Positions 6,790 through 14,764 of a DNA stretch of 14,764 nucleotides are shown here, piece after piece (within the stretch, counting starts at the first letter, position 1; each line of letters opens with the position of its first letter). The position numbers and the translations under genes are program-made. The notes under the pieces were generated by a model that was not told the DNA's origin, did no database searches, and saw only the letters and a program-made list of their open reading frames with translations. Source of the DNA: an uncultured Ruminococcus sp. (lineage in GTDB: Bacteria; Bacillota; Clostridia; Oscillospirales; CAG-272); the NCBI GenBank assembly GCA_902791785.1, contig CADAXH010000036.1, positions 1 through 14,764 of the forward strand, in the 5' to 3' direction.

Positions 6790-7818
6790 TTATTTCTTTT
6801 CACCCGAGCGAAGCTGTCCGCACGATGCGTTTATATCTGAACCAAGTGTTCGTCTTACTGTTGAATTTACATGATTGTTGTTCAATATGGATGCAAAAGT
6901 GTATATGTTGTCCTTGTTCGGAGGAGAGAATCCTCTGCCTGTGGCATTGATCGGAATGAGATTGACGTGCAGAGGCATATTCTTGCAGTATTTTTTCAAT
7001 ACTCCGATCAGTTCATGAGCGTCGCTCGGACTGTCATTTTCTCCCGATGCAAGAGAATACTCGAAAGAGATTCTTCTTCCTGTTGTTTTGAAATAATCCG
7101 AACATGCAGTCAGAAGCTGCTCAATGTTCCATCTCTTGTTTATAGGCATCATTTTTGATCTTTTTTCATCTGAACTTGCGTGAAGAGAAATGGACAAAGT
7201 AATTGGCAGATCTTCTTTTGCCAGGTCATATATTCTGTCAACGACTCCGCATGTTGACAAAGATATGTGCCTGTAACCTATGTTGAATGAATCTTTTGAA
7301 CCTACTGTCTTGAGGAATGTAATCACGTTGTCGTAATTATCGAGCGGTTCGCCTATGCCCATAAGCACAATTCCGTCAATTCTGTTCTGGATGTCATTCT
7401 GGGCCTGGGCAATCTGTGACAGCATTTCCGAAGGATAAAGTCTTCTTTTCAGACCTCCAAGGGTCGATGCACAGAAGGCGCATCCCATTGGGCATCCTGC
7501 TTCAGTTGAAATGCATATTGTATATCCGTGTTTGTAATTCATGACAACTGATTCAATCAGTTCACCATCAAACAGTTCCATGAGATACTTCACGGTACCG
7601 TCCGAAGATACAAATTTCTTCTTTATCTTAGCGGTTCTTATGTAGCCGCCGTTGTTTGTGATCTTCTCAATCAGTTTTTTCGGAACATTCGACATCTCGT
7701 CAAATCCTACTCCTTTGTTGATCCAGCCGAACAGCTGCTGAGCTCTGTAGGCAGGCTCGTCGAGAGAAGCCACATATTCTTTTAATTCAGATAATTGCAG
7801 GCTGCTTAAATCTTTCAT
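6790..7818 (-). CDS. rlmN: Dual-specificity 23S rRNA/tRNA (adenine-C2) methyltransferase RlmN
   Basis: Radical-SAM enzyme that methylates C2 of adenine at 23S rRNA A2503 and, in known cases, tRNA A37. The 342-residue protein is of usual length. The [4Fe-4S] cluster motif is CPMGCAFC (C109, C113, C116). GIGEPLDNYDNV (154-165) is the SAM-binding GEP motif, and C333 in SDINASCGQL is the methyl-carrying cysteine. The N-terminal helical domain (about 1-60) is present. Its ATG overlaps the rsmB stop by 4 nt, with GGAAA upstream. The rsmB-rlmN-PP2C-kinase order is the classic Firmicutes arrangement. Confidence 0.96.
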   Translation of the reverse strand: MKDLSSLQLSELKEYVASLDEPAYRAQQLFGWINKGVGFDEMSNVPKKLIEKITNNGGYIRTAKIKKKFVSSDGTVKYLMELFDGELIESVVMNYKHGYTICISTEAGCPMGCAFCASTLGGLKRRLYPSEMLSQIAQAQNDIQNRIDGIVLMGIGEPLDNYDNVITFLKTVGSKDSFNIGYRHISLSTCGVVDRIYDLAKEDLPITLSISLHASSDEKRSKMMPINKRWNIEQLLTACSDYFKTTGRRISFEYSLASGENDSPSDAHELIGVLKKYCKNMPLHVNLIPINATGRGFSPPNKDNIYTFASILNNNHVNSTVRRTLGSDINASCGQLRSGEKK

Positions 7819-9131
7819 TTATTGTTTCCTTTTTTTGTCATTTTGGCTATGAAGAAGCCGTCTGTAGTGGAACTGTACGGACTTAGTTCTGTCATTCCGC
7901 TGTATTGTTTTCCGCAGCATTCAAAATCCGTCAGTTCAAACGAACTGTTTTCTGACAGGAACTTTTCTATAATATTCTGGTTTTCTTCCCGTCTCAATGT
8001 ACAAGTGGAATATACCAGAACACCGCCTTCTTTAACATGGAGTGAACAGTTGTTCAGAATTGAATACTGAACTTTAGGCAGTTTTTCAATATCCTCTTTT
8101 TTCTTGTACCTGATTTCAGGCTTTTTGGATATGACGCCAAGTCCGGAACACGGAACATCGCACAGGATTCTGTCATACATTCCCACAAACGGAGCAGTTG
8201 AGTTTTTGGCTTTGGTAAATATTATTTCAATTCCCAGTCTGTCTGCGCCTTTTTCAACAAGAGAAAGTTTGTTTATGTGAAGGTCGCAGCTGTCGATTCT
8301 TCCTTTGTTCTTCATGGAAAGTGCAGCTCCGAAGCTCTTTCCTCCGGGACATGAGCATGCATCCATTATATTCTCTCCTGGCTGAGCATCAAGTGCAGCA
8401 CAGCAGAGCTGTGATGCTTCGTCCTGTACAAACATTAATTCGTCATAATCCGACAATACTTCATACGGAACATTTTCCAGAAGCAGAATCCCGTTCGGAG
8501 TAAGATCTGACTCTTTGCATTTTATTCCGTCGGAAGTCAGTTTCTTTATAAGTTCTTCTCTTGTGATTCTCAGCGTGTTGGTGCAGATGGTGATTTTCGG
8601 ATGAGAGAAAGTGGAAGAAAGCATCTTTTCTGCTTTTTCTTCACCATAAGTATCAATCCATTCACTGCAGATCCATTCACTGACAGAATATTTTACAGAT
8701 AGATATTTGCTCAGGTTGTCTTTGCCGGGCAAATGCCAGTTGTCCCTGTCCTTTATCGCTGCTCTCAGTACCGCATTTACATAATTCTTGGAATTCTTTT
8801 TGGAATAGAACCTGTCACAAAGTTCAACAGTTTCGCTTACTGCTGCATGGTCGGGTATTTTGTCCATGAAATGGGTCTGACAGATTCCGATTCTTAATGC
8901 CGACAAAACATTCTGGTCCAGTTTGCCAAGTTCTTCGTCTGAATAGTGTGAGATGATGTTGTCTATTGTAATGAGTCTCTCGAACGTTCCGTATACCAGA
9001 GCAGAATAAAAGGATTTGTCCTTTTCTTCAAACTTGTATTTGTTTATTGAATTGCTTACTTCAATATTGAGATATTTATCGTCTCTGAATGCTTTTTGAA
9101 TTGTTAAAAAAGCAGCTTCTCTTGGTGTCAT
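7815..9131 (-). CDS. rsmB: 16S rRNA (cytosine-967-C5) methyltransferase RsmB
   Basis: SAM-dependent m5C methyltransferase acting on the small ribosomal subunit RNA. The 438-residue protein has an N-terminal NusB-like RNA-binding domain (about 1-135), then the Rossmann methyltransferase domain. DACSCPGGKS (257-266) is the SAM loop. DVPCSGLG (325-332) carries C328 and YSTCTL (374-379) carries C377, the paired cysteines for catalysis and release. GAGG lies 7 nt before the ATG at 9131. There is a 32-nt gap after fmt and a 4-nt overlap with rlmN. Confidence 0.95.
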   Translation of the reverse strand: MTPREAAFLTIQKAFRDDKYLNIEVSNSINKYKFEEKDKSFYSALVYGTFERLITIDNIISHYSDEELGKLDQNVLSALRIGICQTHFMDKIPDHAAVSETVELCDRFYSKKNSKNYVNAVLRAAIKDRDNWHLPGKDNLSKYLSVKYSVSEWICSEWIDTYGEEKAEKMLSSTFSHPKITICTNTLRITREELIKKLTSDGIKCKESDLTPNGILLLENVPYEVLSDYDELMFVQDEASQLCCAALDAQPGENIMDACSCPGGKSFGAALSMKNKGRIDSCDLHINKLSLVEKGADRLGIEIIFTKAKNSTAPFVGMYDRILCDVPCSGLGVISKKPEIRYKKKEDIEKLPKVQYSILNNCSLHVKEGGVLVYSTCTLRREENQNIIEKFLSENSSFELTDFECCGKQYSGMTELSPYSSTTDGFFIAKMTKKGNNK

Positions 9132-9163
9132 CCTAATACCTCAACAATTGAAAATTACTTGTC

Positions 9164-10099
9164 TCATTCAAATACGTCGGTTTCCGTTATTTTTCTTCCT
9201 CTTACAAAGTCACCTGACGACATTTTGTTTTTGCCCGGAGGAATCAGCGACAGAATGTCCAGTGTTCCGTTCAGGCAGTTTACTCTTATATACCCTGTTC
9301 CTTTTGCATTCAGTGAATGGACAGATCCCGGTCTGCCTGTAGGCAGATCAGATGAAACAGAAGAATCCGTCACTTTTATCTGCTGATCGTTCAGCTTCAC
9401 AATTGCCGGAGCTGAAGGAACAAGTGCCCTTATCCTGTTATATATTGCGACGGGCTCCTGATTAAAATCTATGCGCCTGTCTTCTTCCGTGATTTTTTCT
9501 GCGTAACAGTTGATGCTCAGATCCTGCTTTTCAGGCGGATAATTGTCTGGGTCTCTCATGACCTTGACAAGCAGTTCTCCTCCGATTTCAGCAAGTTTTT
9601 GTTCAGCTTCGCCACCGGTCAGGCCAGCAGAAGGTATTTTTGCTTTTGCAAGCATGTCTCCCGTATCAAGACCTTCGTTCATCTTCATTATGGTGACGCC
9701 AAGTTCTTGCTGACCGTCCATAATGGCTCTCTCTATGGGAGCTGCGCCTCTGTAATAAGGCAAAAGTGAACCGTGAACATTTATTGCTCCGTATTTTGGA
9801 TTGTTTACCACATATCCCGGAAGAATTTTTCCGTATGCCGCAACCAGGACAAGATCGGGATTCTTTGATTCAAACCAGTTTCTGAATTCTTCAGTCTTTA
9901 GTTTTTCAGGCTGCAGGACTTCAAGTCCCAGGGACTGAGCATATTCTTTTACAGGAGGCGGTGTCATGACATGGCCCCTGTTTTTCGGTGTATCAACTTT
10001 TGTGACTACAGCTATTACGTCTTTTCCGAACTCACTCTCCATGACATGTCTCAAAACAGTCACAGCAAAGTCCGGTGTTCCGAAATACATTATTCTCAT
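9164..10099 (-). CDS. fmt: Methionyl-tRNA formyltransferase
   Basis: Transfers a formyl group from 10-formyl-tetrahydrofolate to Met-tRNAfMet for translation initiation. From the ATG at 10099 it is 311 residues, normal length. The N-terminal Rossmann domain opens with MRIMYFGTPDFAV. VAAYGKILP (87-95) and NVHGSLLPYYRGAAPI (107-122) contain catalytic N107 and H109, with D145 in LDTGDM. The C-terminal OB-like domain covers about 206-311. The frame is open further upstream (to 10132), but the ATG at 10099 gives the standard N-terminus, overlaps the def stop by 4 nt (ATGA) and has GAGG 7 nt upstream. The def-fmt pairing is conserved across bacteria. Confidence 0.96.
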   Translation of the reverse strand: MRIMYFGTPDFAVTVLRHVMESEFGKDVIAVVTKVDTPKNRGHVMTPPPVKEYAQSLGLEVLQPEKLKTEEFRNWFESKNPDLVLVAAYGKILPGYVVNNPKYGAINVHGSLLPYYRGAAPIERAIMDGQQELGVTIMKMNEGLDTGDMLAKAKIPSAGLTGGEAEQKLAEIGGELLVKVMRDPDNYPPEKQDLSINCYAEKITEEDRRIDFNQEPVAIYNRIRALVPSAPAIVKLNDQQIKVTDSSVSSDLPTGRPGSVHSLNAKGTGYIRVNCLNGTLDILSLIPPGKNKMSSGDFVRGRKITETDVFE

Positions 10100-10566
10100 T
10101 GTTCGTCCTCGTCCGGGTCTATCATCTTCCACGCCTTGTCAGTATACAGAATGCCGTTAAGATGATCGGTTTCGTGGAAGACACATCTGGCAAACAGTTC
10201 GGTTCCTTCATATTCATGGGTTTTGCCATCAAGTCCAAGCGCCTTTACCTTTACATAGTTTGGTCTTTTCACGCATCCTCTTTTGCCCGGAACAGAAAGG
10301 CAGCCTTCAGGTCCGTCCTGTTCTCCTGAAGATTCCAGTATTTCAGGATTGATCATGACAATAGGTTTACCCGGTTCTGTTTCAACAACTATCATTCTTC
10401 TGAGAACACCGACCTGTACAGCGGCAAGACCAACACCGTCCGCTTTGTGAAGAGTGTCTATCATGTCCTTGGCAAGAACTTCAATTCTCTTGTTTATTTC
10501 TTCGACGGGTCTGCTTTCTTTTCTCAGTATTGGGTCATCGTCTACTCTGATTTTTAAAATTGCCAC
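10096..10566 (-). CDS. def: Peptide deformylase
   Basis: Metalloenzyme (usually Fe2+) that removes the formyl group from nascent proteins, undoing the Fmt modification. It is 156 residues, typical of type I enzymes. The three motifs are GVGLAAVQVG (44-53, with Q51), EGCLSVPG (87-94, C89 metal ligand) and HETDH (131-135, ligands H131/H135 and catalytic E132). Position 50 is V where P is usual, at a tolerated site. The start is GTG at 10566 with AAGGAGG (10572-10578) 5 nt upstream; that site overlaps the priA stop. Confidence 0.96.
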   Translation of the reverse strand: MAILKIRVDDDPILRKESRPVEEINKRIEVLAKDMIDTLHKADGVGLAAVQVGVLRRMIVVETEPGKPIVMINPEILESSGEQDGPEGCLSVPGKRGCVKRPNYVKVKALGLDGKTHEYEGTELFARCVFHETDHLNGILYTDKAWKMIDPDEDEQ

Positions 10567-10576
10567 TGTGGCCTCC

Positions 10577-13009
10577 TTAAATGTCTGAAGGATTTATGTC
10601 TATTGAGACTGTTGAATTCTTTTTTGTATCAAGTTCCTTCAGTATTTCTTTCAGCATCATTCTGGATTTGCTGTTGTTTTTAAACTTGATTACAACTCTC
10701 AGTCTGTATTTGTTTTTGAGCATGTATATTGGCGGGGCAAACGGGCCGAATACCGTTATTGGCAGGTTGGAATACGAGTTCTGCCAAATCGCTTTAATGA
10801 TGCCCGCCGCACTCATTGCATCATTATTCAGTTCTTTTTCGTCATCAGACGTGAAAGTGATGACGGCAAGATCACAGAACGGAGGAAAATTGTGTGCTTT
10901 TCTAAGAAGTATTTCATTCTCAAAGAAAAGGTCATAATCCTGTTTTGCACCTAGCTGTATCGCCACGCTGTCAGGCTTATATGTCTGAATAATTGCTTTT
11001 CCTGTATCTCTTCCTCTGCCGGATCTTCCGACAAGCTGGGTCAGCAGACTGAAAGTCCGCTCACCGGCTCTGTAGTCACTTGAAAACATGCCAGAATCCG
11101 CAAGAACTGCAGCTGATAGAGTCACTTCAGGGAAATTGTGTCCCTTGGTTATCATCTGGGTTCCAACCAGGATGTCTGCTTTGTGAGTTGAAAAACTGTC
11201 TATTATATTTTCCCTGGACTTTTTTGTCTGGGTCGTGTCAGCATCCATTCTCAGAACAACTGCATCAGGCAGGATATTCTTTATTTCTTCTTCAACAGCC
11301 TGTGTTCCGAATCCGGTGAAAGATATTTTGTTGCTTCCGCATATGGGACAAGTGTTCGGAGCAGTTTTTCTGTATCCACACATGTGACATACGAGCATTC
11401 CTCCGCTGACCGTCTTGTGATAACTCATAGAAACCGAGCAGTGAGGGCAGCTTGGAATATTGCCGCACAGCTTGCATATGAGGCCGCCTGAATAACCTCT
11501 CCTGTTCAAAAACAGTACCGACTGTTTTTTATTGTCAAAATTCTGTTTTAGTTCAAGTGCGAGTTTTTCCCCGATGATTTTTCCTGATATTCCGTCATTT
11601 TTCAGATCTGAAATCTCAGTCTTCGGAAGGTCTGAACCGTTATATCTTTCACCGAGGTGCACCAGTTTGTAAATTCCGGCTTTTGCCCTGTAATATGTCT
11701 CAACCGAAGGAGTTGCAGATGACAACAGCAGCAGCGCCTTGTTCTGCTTGACCCGCATTTTTGCGACTTCAACTGATGAATATTTCGGAGACATGTCGGA
11801 TTTGTACGTGTGTTCCTGTTCTTCGTCTATAACAATCAGGCCTATGTTTTCAAGAGGAGAAAACAATGCAGATCTTGTTCCGAGGACAACTGAGACATCG
11901 CCCCTGACAATTCGTCTGTATGCGTCGGCTTTTTCTCCGTCTGAAAGAGATGAATTGATTACGGCAAGTCTTTCCTTGAATTTTGATGAAAATACGGAAA
12001 CAGACTGCCATGTCAATGCAATTTCAGGAACGAGAACAATTGCTGTTTTTCCTTCATTGACTGTTTTTTCAACAAGTTTCAGAATAACTGCAGTCTTTCC
12101 GGATCCCGTCACACCGTAAAGAAGCGCACAATCTGCATTGGGTTCGTCAAGATATTCCGACAATTTTATGAATGCGTCCTTCTGGACCTGCGACAGTTCT
12201 TTGATTGAACTGTTGACCGGAATATCTGTATATGGAATCCTGAGCTTTTCAATTTTTGAAAGAGTGATCAGTCCCTTTTTATTTACAGCGTGTATCTGTG
12301 CAAGGGAGAAACCCTCTTTGACAAGCTGATTTGCCGGAATTCCGTCGGTCTCATTCACTCTTGCAAATAACTGTTTGTGAGAATCCGGGGTTCTGGGTTT
12401 GTCCAGCACGGACAAATCTGCACTCTCATTCGGATAACATATATATTCTTTCTGAGTATCACTTGCTTCGCTTGTCTCAATTGAAGCATTTATTGCATCT
12501 GAATCTATAAGCTCGTAAATGTATCTGACAGTGGACGAAGAGTCAACAGACTTTTTTACATTCTCAAGATCAGTTCCGCTGTTCGATTTAACAAATTCGA
12601 ATATTTCTTTTCTTTTTCCCCTGAGTGAAGAGAAATCGAAACTGTCATTTACGGTCAATACCATATTTGAAATGTCGAATGCTCCGTGAGGAAGAATTAC
12701 TTTAACTGCGTCTCCCGTCGAACAGAATGTATTGTCCCTGAGATAATCCACAAGCTGCATCATCCGGTCTGAGAGACGATACTCTCTTGAACTCAGTTTG
12801 ATAACAGTCTTTATGATTCCGTCATCCGGAACCATGTCGGATGTACTTTCCACAAGTGCATTTTCATGCTTGTTGTGAAAACCGAACGGAACCGTGACAA
12901 AAGTTCCGGGAACTGTTTCACTGGTCAAAGATTCCGGAACTGCATAAGTATATGGCCTGTCTTGAAGAAAAGGCAGGGATAGTATCCTTACGTTTACTGA
13001 TTTAACCAT
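10577..13009 (-). CDS. priA: Primosomal protein N' (replication restart helicase PriA)
   Basis: 3'-to-5' superfamily 2 DNA helicase that recognises stalled forks and reloads the replisome. It is 810 residues, like Bacillus PriA. The N-terminal 3'-DNA-binding domain spans about 1-110, followed by a winged-helix-like linker with little recognisable motif (110-270). Helicase motifs are GVTGSGKT (299-306, Walker A), IDEEQEH (394-400, Walker B), SATPS (431-435), LNRRGYS (501-507), GTQMITKGHNF (616-626) and QLVGRSGRGR (658-667). Eight cysteines (512, 515, 521, 524, 541, 544, 554, 557) form the two-zinc module. The ATG lies 4 nt after the rpoZ stop without a strong Shine-Dalgarno, so coupling to rpoZ translation is likely. 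The coaBC gene often found between rpoZ and priA is absent. Confidence 0.96.
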   Translation of the reverse strand: MVKSVNVRILSLPFLQDRPYTYAVPESLTSETVPGTFVTVPFGFHNKHENALVESTSDMVPDDGIIKTVIKLSSREYRLSDRMMQLVDYLRDNTFCSTGDAVKVILPHGAFDISNMVLTVNDSFDFSSLRGKRKEIFEFVKSNSGTDLENVKKSVDSSSTVRYIYELIDSDAINASIETSEASDTQKEYICYPNESADLSVLDKPRTPDSHKQLFARVNETDGIPANQLVKEGFSLAQIHAVNKKGLITLSKIEKLRIPYTDIPVNSSIKELSQVQKDAFIKLSEYLDEPNADCALLYGVTGSGKTAVILKLVEKTVNEGKTAIVLVPEIALTWQSVSVFSSKFKERLAVINSSLSDGEKADAYRRIVRGDVSVVLGTRSALFSPLENIGLIVIDEEQEHTYKSDMSPKYSSVEVAKMRVKQNKALLLLSSATPSVETYYRAKAGIYKLVHLGERYNGSDLPKTEISDLKNDGISGKIIGEKLALELKQNFDNKKQSVLFLNRRGYSGGLICKLCGNIPSCPHCSVSMSYHKTVSGGMLVCHMCGYRKTAPNTCPICGSNKISFTGFGTQAVEEEIKNILPDAVVLRMDADTTQTKKSRENIIDSFSTHKADILVGTQMITKGHNFPEVTLSAAVLADSGMFSSDYRAGERTFSLLTQLVGRSGRGRDTGKAIIQTYKPDSVAIQLGAKQDYDLFFENEILLRKAHNFPPFCDLAVITFTSDDEKELNNDAMSAAGIIKAIWQNSYSNLPITVFGPFAPPIYMLKNKYRLRVVIKFKNNSKSRMMLKEILKELDTKKNSTVSIDINPSDI

Positions 13010-13013
13010 GTAC

Positions 13014-13292
13014 TTATCTTATAAGGTTATGATTCTCGTCGTAAATGTTATATTTGTTGTCAGCTATTCTTCTGACTGCAACTTCTACAGCCTTGTTGTC
13101 TCTGATTTCACTGTCAATATAGTTGAAAACAGGTCCTTCGATTTCTTTTGTTGATATTCTGTTTTCAGCATCAGTCTTCTGAGCGATAAATTCTGCTGTG
13201 ATAAGGCGGGCACATTTTGCTGTAGCAATAGCCAGCATGTATCTGTTCATTTTGCCCTGTGTCAAAGTTTTTATTGATGGATTGATAATCAT
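13014..13292 (-). CDS. rpoZ: DNA-directed RNA polymerase omega subunit
   Basis: Small subunit that helps assemble and stabilise RNA polymerase by wrapping the beta' C-terminus. It is 92 residues. The N-terminus MIINPSIKTL matches the Firmicutes pattern, followed by MNRYMLAIATAKCARLI (15-31), the conserved omega helix, and KAVEVAVRRIADNKYNI (67-83). Its ATG overlaps the gmk stop by 4 nt, and GGAGG lies about 10 nt upstream within the gmk end. The position between gmk and priA is standard for the group. Confidence 0.93.
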   Translation of the reverse strand: MIINPSIKTLTQGKMNRYMLAIATAKCARLITAEFIAQKTDAENRISTKEIEGPVFNYIDSEIRDNKAVEVAVRRIADNKYNIYDENHNLIR

Positions 13293-13948
13293 TTATTGTT
13301 TCCCTCCTGGTCATCCTCAAAAAAGGTATCTCTTATATTTGTATTTCTTGCAGATCTCAATAGTTCTGCTTTCTTTATTGTTCTGATTTCATCGGCTGCT
13401 TCGTCGGACTTTCCGTCTTTGCTCACAACGATGTAGTTGTATTTTGTGAAGTATTGGAATTCAAGATGTGCACGCTCAAGTCTCTTCTGTATTACAGACT
13501 CAACTTCCGTTCCTCTTAATCTGAGTCTCTTCTCCAGCTCCCTGGAATTCGGAGGAAGGATCATGACCGAAACTGCCTCTCTCATTTTCTGCATCACCTG
13601 CAGAGCACCCTGAACTTCGATATCCAGAAGAACGTCTTTTCCCTCATTCAGAAGATCTTCTACAGCTCTTCGCGGAGTTCCGTAGTAATTGTCCACATAT
13701 GTGGCATACTCGAGCATCTCACCGAGCCTGATTCTGTCTTTGAATTCTTCTTTTGTTATGAAGAAGTAGTCCACACCGTTGACTTCACCTGGTCTTGGAG
13801 CTCTGGTTGTAGCAGAGACTGAAAAGACAAAGTCTCCGGATTCAATCAATTTGTTGATAATTGTGGTTTTTCCGCTTCCTGCAGGTCCCGATACGATTAA
13901 CAGAAGAAATGGTCTCAGCTGCAAGCGCTGAAAGAATAATGTAGTCAC
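13289..13948 (-). CDS. gmk: Guanylate kinase, start uncertain
   Basis: Phosphorylates GMP to GDP using ATP, feeding GTP and (p)ppGpp pools. The maximal frame gives 219 residues from a GTG at 13948. Motifs are VSGPAGSGKTT (19-29, P-loop), TTRAPRPGEVNGVDYFF (47-63, GMP binding), YATYVDNYYGTPRRAVE (81-97), LLDIEVQGALQV (107-118) and RLRLRGTE (141-148, lid). The normal guanylate kinase sequence begins only at about residue 15. A TTG at codon 9 (13924) would give a more usual N-terminus, MQLRPFLLLIVSGP. Neither start has a recognisable Shine-Dalgarno. The 5' part overlaps remA out of frame by up to 107 bp; see findings. The enzyme core is intact. Confidence 0.9.
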   Translation of the reverse strand: MTTLFFQRLQLRPFLLLIVSGPAGSGKTTIINKLIESGDFVFSVSATTRAPRPGEVNGVDYFFITKEEFKDRIRLGEMLEYATYVDNYYGTPRRAVEDLLNEGKDVLLDIEVQGALQVMQKMREAVSVMILPPNSRELEKRLRLRGTEVESVIQKRLERAHLEFQYFTKYNYIVVSKDGKSDEAADEIRTIKKAELLRSARNTNIRDTFFEDDQEGNNK

Positions 13949-14120
13949 TGTCGGTGATAATAACTGATCTTGTTCTTCTTCCGCAGGATACGTCTATGAG
14001 TCTTCCGGAATCCTTCTGCTCTGAAATGAGTCTTTTTATCGGAGCGGAATCAGGATAAACAACCAGAACAACTCTGTTGGAAGCTATCATATTGCCAAAG
14101 CCTATATTTATGAATTTCAT
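13842..14120 (-). CDS. remA: RemA family (DUF370) DNA-binding regulator
   Basis: In Bacillus, RemA is an oligomeric DNA-binding activator of biofilm matrix and osmoprotection genes; the role here is inferred from the family. The conserved core is FINIGFGNMIASNRVV (3-18), SAPIKRLISE (25-34), LIDVSCGRRTRSVIITDS (41-58) and ILSALAAET (62-70). Residues beyond about 72 have no family resemblance: they are guanylate kinase coding DNA read in another frame, which makes the 92-residue length partly an accident. The ATG at 14120 has GGAGG 6 nt upstream and follows yicC by 14 nt. The yicC-remA-gmk-rpoZ order is typical of Firmicutes. Confidence 0.92.
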   Translation of the reverse strand: MKFINIGFGNMIASNRVVLVVYPDSAPIKRLISEQKDSGRLIDVSCGRRTRSVIITDSDYIILSALAAETISSVNRIGTCRKRKNHNYQQID

Positions 14121-14134
14121 AAAGCACCTCCGGA

Positions 14135-14764
14135 TTATTCTATGTTTTGAATCTGTTCGCGAATCTTTTCGAGTTCACTCTTCATTTCCACCACAATTTT
14201 TGCAATGGAAGCATCATTGACCTTGGAACCGATTGTATTTGTTTCTCTGTTTATCTCCTGCAGAAGGAAATCCAGTTTTCTTCCGACGGGTCCGTCGGAG
14301 TTCACTATTTCATCAAATGAAGAGAAGTGAGAAGACAGTCTTACAAGTTCCTCGTCGATAGCAAGTCTGTCGGCCATTATTGCGCATTCCGTAATCAGTC
14401 TGCTCTCATCAAGCGGTACTTCGGAACCGACAAGTTCTTTTATCCTGACTTTCAGTTTTTCGAGCTGGCTCTCAACATCTGCCTTGGAGAGAGGAGCAAT
14501 CTGTTCTGCAAGCGACATAACTTTTTTCTTTTTCTCCATTATGTCATTTTTCATGTTGTTTCCTTCTCTCAGTCTTTCAGATAGGAACATGTCTATTGCT
14601 TCATCAAGAACAGGCTGTACAGTTTTCCATTCTTTTTCGGTGTCTTCTCCTGCTTTCTTGACTGAGAATATGGAAGGATTCAAAGCAACTGACGATACTG
14701 AAATGTCATCCTGAGTCCGTAGTCCGATGCTATTTTTTTCAAAGCTTTTATGTAGCTGTCCGTA
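14135..14764 (-). CDS. yicC: YicC family endoribonuclease, N-terminus cut by window edge
   Basis: YicC-type proteins are stress-linked endoribonucleases acting on RNA. The visible 209 residues run in an open frame from the right edge and begin YGQLHKSFEKNSIGLR, followed by DDISVSS, which matches the YicC middle region. The C-terminal DUF1732 part is full: DRLAIDEELVRLSSHF, then GPVGRKLDFLLQEINRETN and IGSKVNDASIAKIVVEMK, ending EKIREQIQNIE. Family members are about 290 residues, so roughly 80 are outside the window. The TTG at 14683 is an internal Leu codon, not the start. This is the most upstream operon gene seen, so the operon promoter is not in the window. Confidence 0.94.
   Translation of the reverse strand, partial: YGQLHKSFEKNSIGLRTQDDISVSSVALNPSIFSVKKAGEDTEKEWKTVQPVLDEAIDMFLSERLREGNNMKNDIMEKKKKVMSLAEQIAPLSKADVESQLEKLKVRIKELVGSEVPLDESRLITECAIMADRLAIDEELVRLSSHFSSFDEIVNSDGPVGRKLDFLLQEINRETNTIGSKVNDASIAKIVVEMKSELEKIREQIQNIE

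Noticed and set aside
6771..6803. Upstream GTG start for the PP2C phosphatase
   Set aside because: It overlaps rlmN coding sequence and has no Shine-Dalgarno. The ATG at 6770 has GGAAGGA upstream and gives a family-like N-terminus.
11739..12119. Plus-strand open frame of 126 codons opposite priA
   Set aside because: It is a shadow of the PriA helicase domain, with no start signal and no recognisable product. The same holds for the 118-codon frame at 10581-10937.
1..14764. CRISPR arrays, insertion sequences, tRNA/rRNA genes, phage or defence genes
   Set aside because: I saw no direct-repeat array, transposase, tRNA or rRNA sequence or defence-related domain. The coding space is filled by the genes listed.

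Overview
The window looks like chromosomal DNA from a low-to-moderate GC Clostridia-type Firmicute, possibly an Oscillospiraceae/Ruminococcaceae relative. The main evidence is a conserved Firmicutes housekeeping operon on the minus strand: yicC - remA - gmk - rpoZ - priA - def - fmt - rsmB - rlmN - PP2C phosphatase - PknB kinase. AT-rich Gram-positive promoters, strong GGAGG-type ribosome binding sites and several TTG/GTG starts fit this. The taxonomic call is inference from gene order and sequence style, not from a database search.

Layout, left to right. Bases 1-54 are the last codons of an unidentified plus-strand gene. Bases 55-210 hold its 3' untranslated region, which may be structured, and two back-to-back intrinsic terminators. 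A monocistronic sn-glycerol-1-phosphate dehydrogenase gene (minus strand, 227-1492) has its own near-consensus promoter. Two plus-strand genes follow: an orphan six-helix membrane protein (1596-2294) and a diacylglycerol-kinase-family lipid kinase (2424-3266) with an extended -10 promoter. A bidirectional terminator (3273-3315) then closes the large minus-strand operon, which runs unbroken from beyond the right edge (yicC, cut by the window) to cdd at 3314. Its promoter lies outside the window.

The operon joins transcription and RNA functions (YicC RNase, omega subunit), GTP supply (Gmk), replication restart (PriA), initiator-Met formylation and N-terminal deformylation (Fmt, Def), rRNA/tRNA methylation (RsmB, RlmN), a Ser/Thr kinase-phosphatase signalling pair, and nucleoside salvage (DeoB, Cdd). 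Genes are tightly packed: four junctions are 4-nt ATGA overlaps and most others are gaps of 4-32 nt.

I see no unmistakably new system. The most interesting points are signs of deletion or compaction at three gene junctions: (1) remA and gmk overlap out of frame by up to 107 bp with no visible Shine-Dalgarno for gmk; (2) the PknB-type kinase has a transmembrane helix but no extracellular PASTA domains; (3) the phosphopentomutase keeps its catalytic residues but lacks about 40 C-terminal residues, ending exactly at a 4-nt overlap with cdd. The rsgA-rpe-thiN genes that commonly follow pknB are absent, and deoB-cdd sit there instead. A bacterial glycerol-1-phosphate dehydrogenase two genes from a lipid kinase is a further lead.
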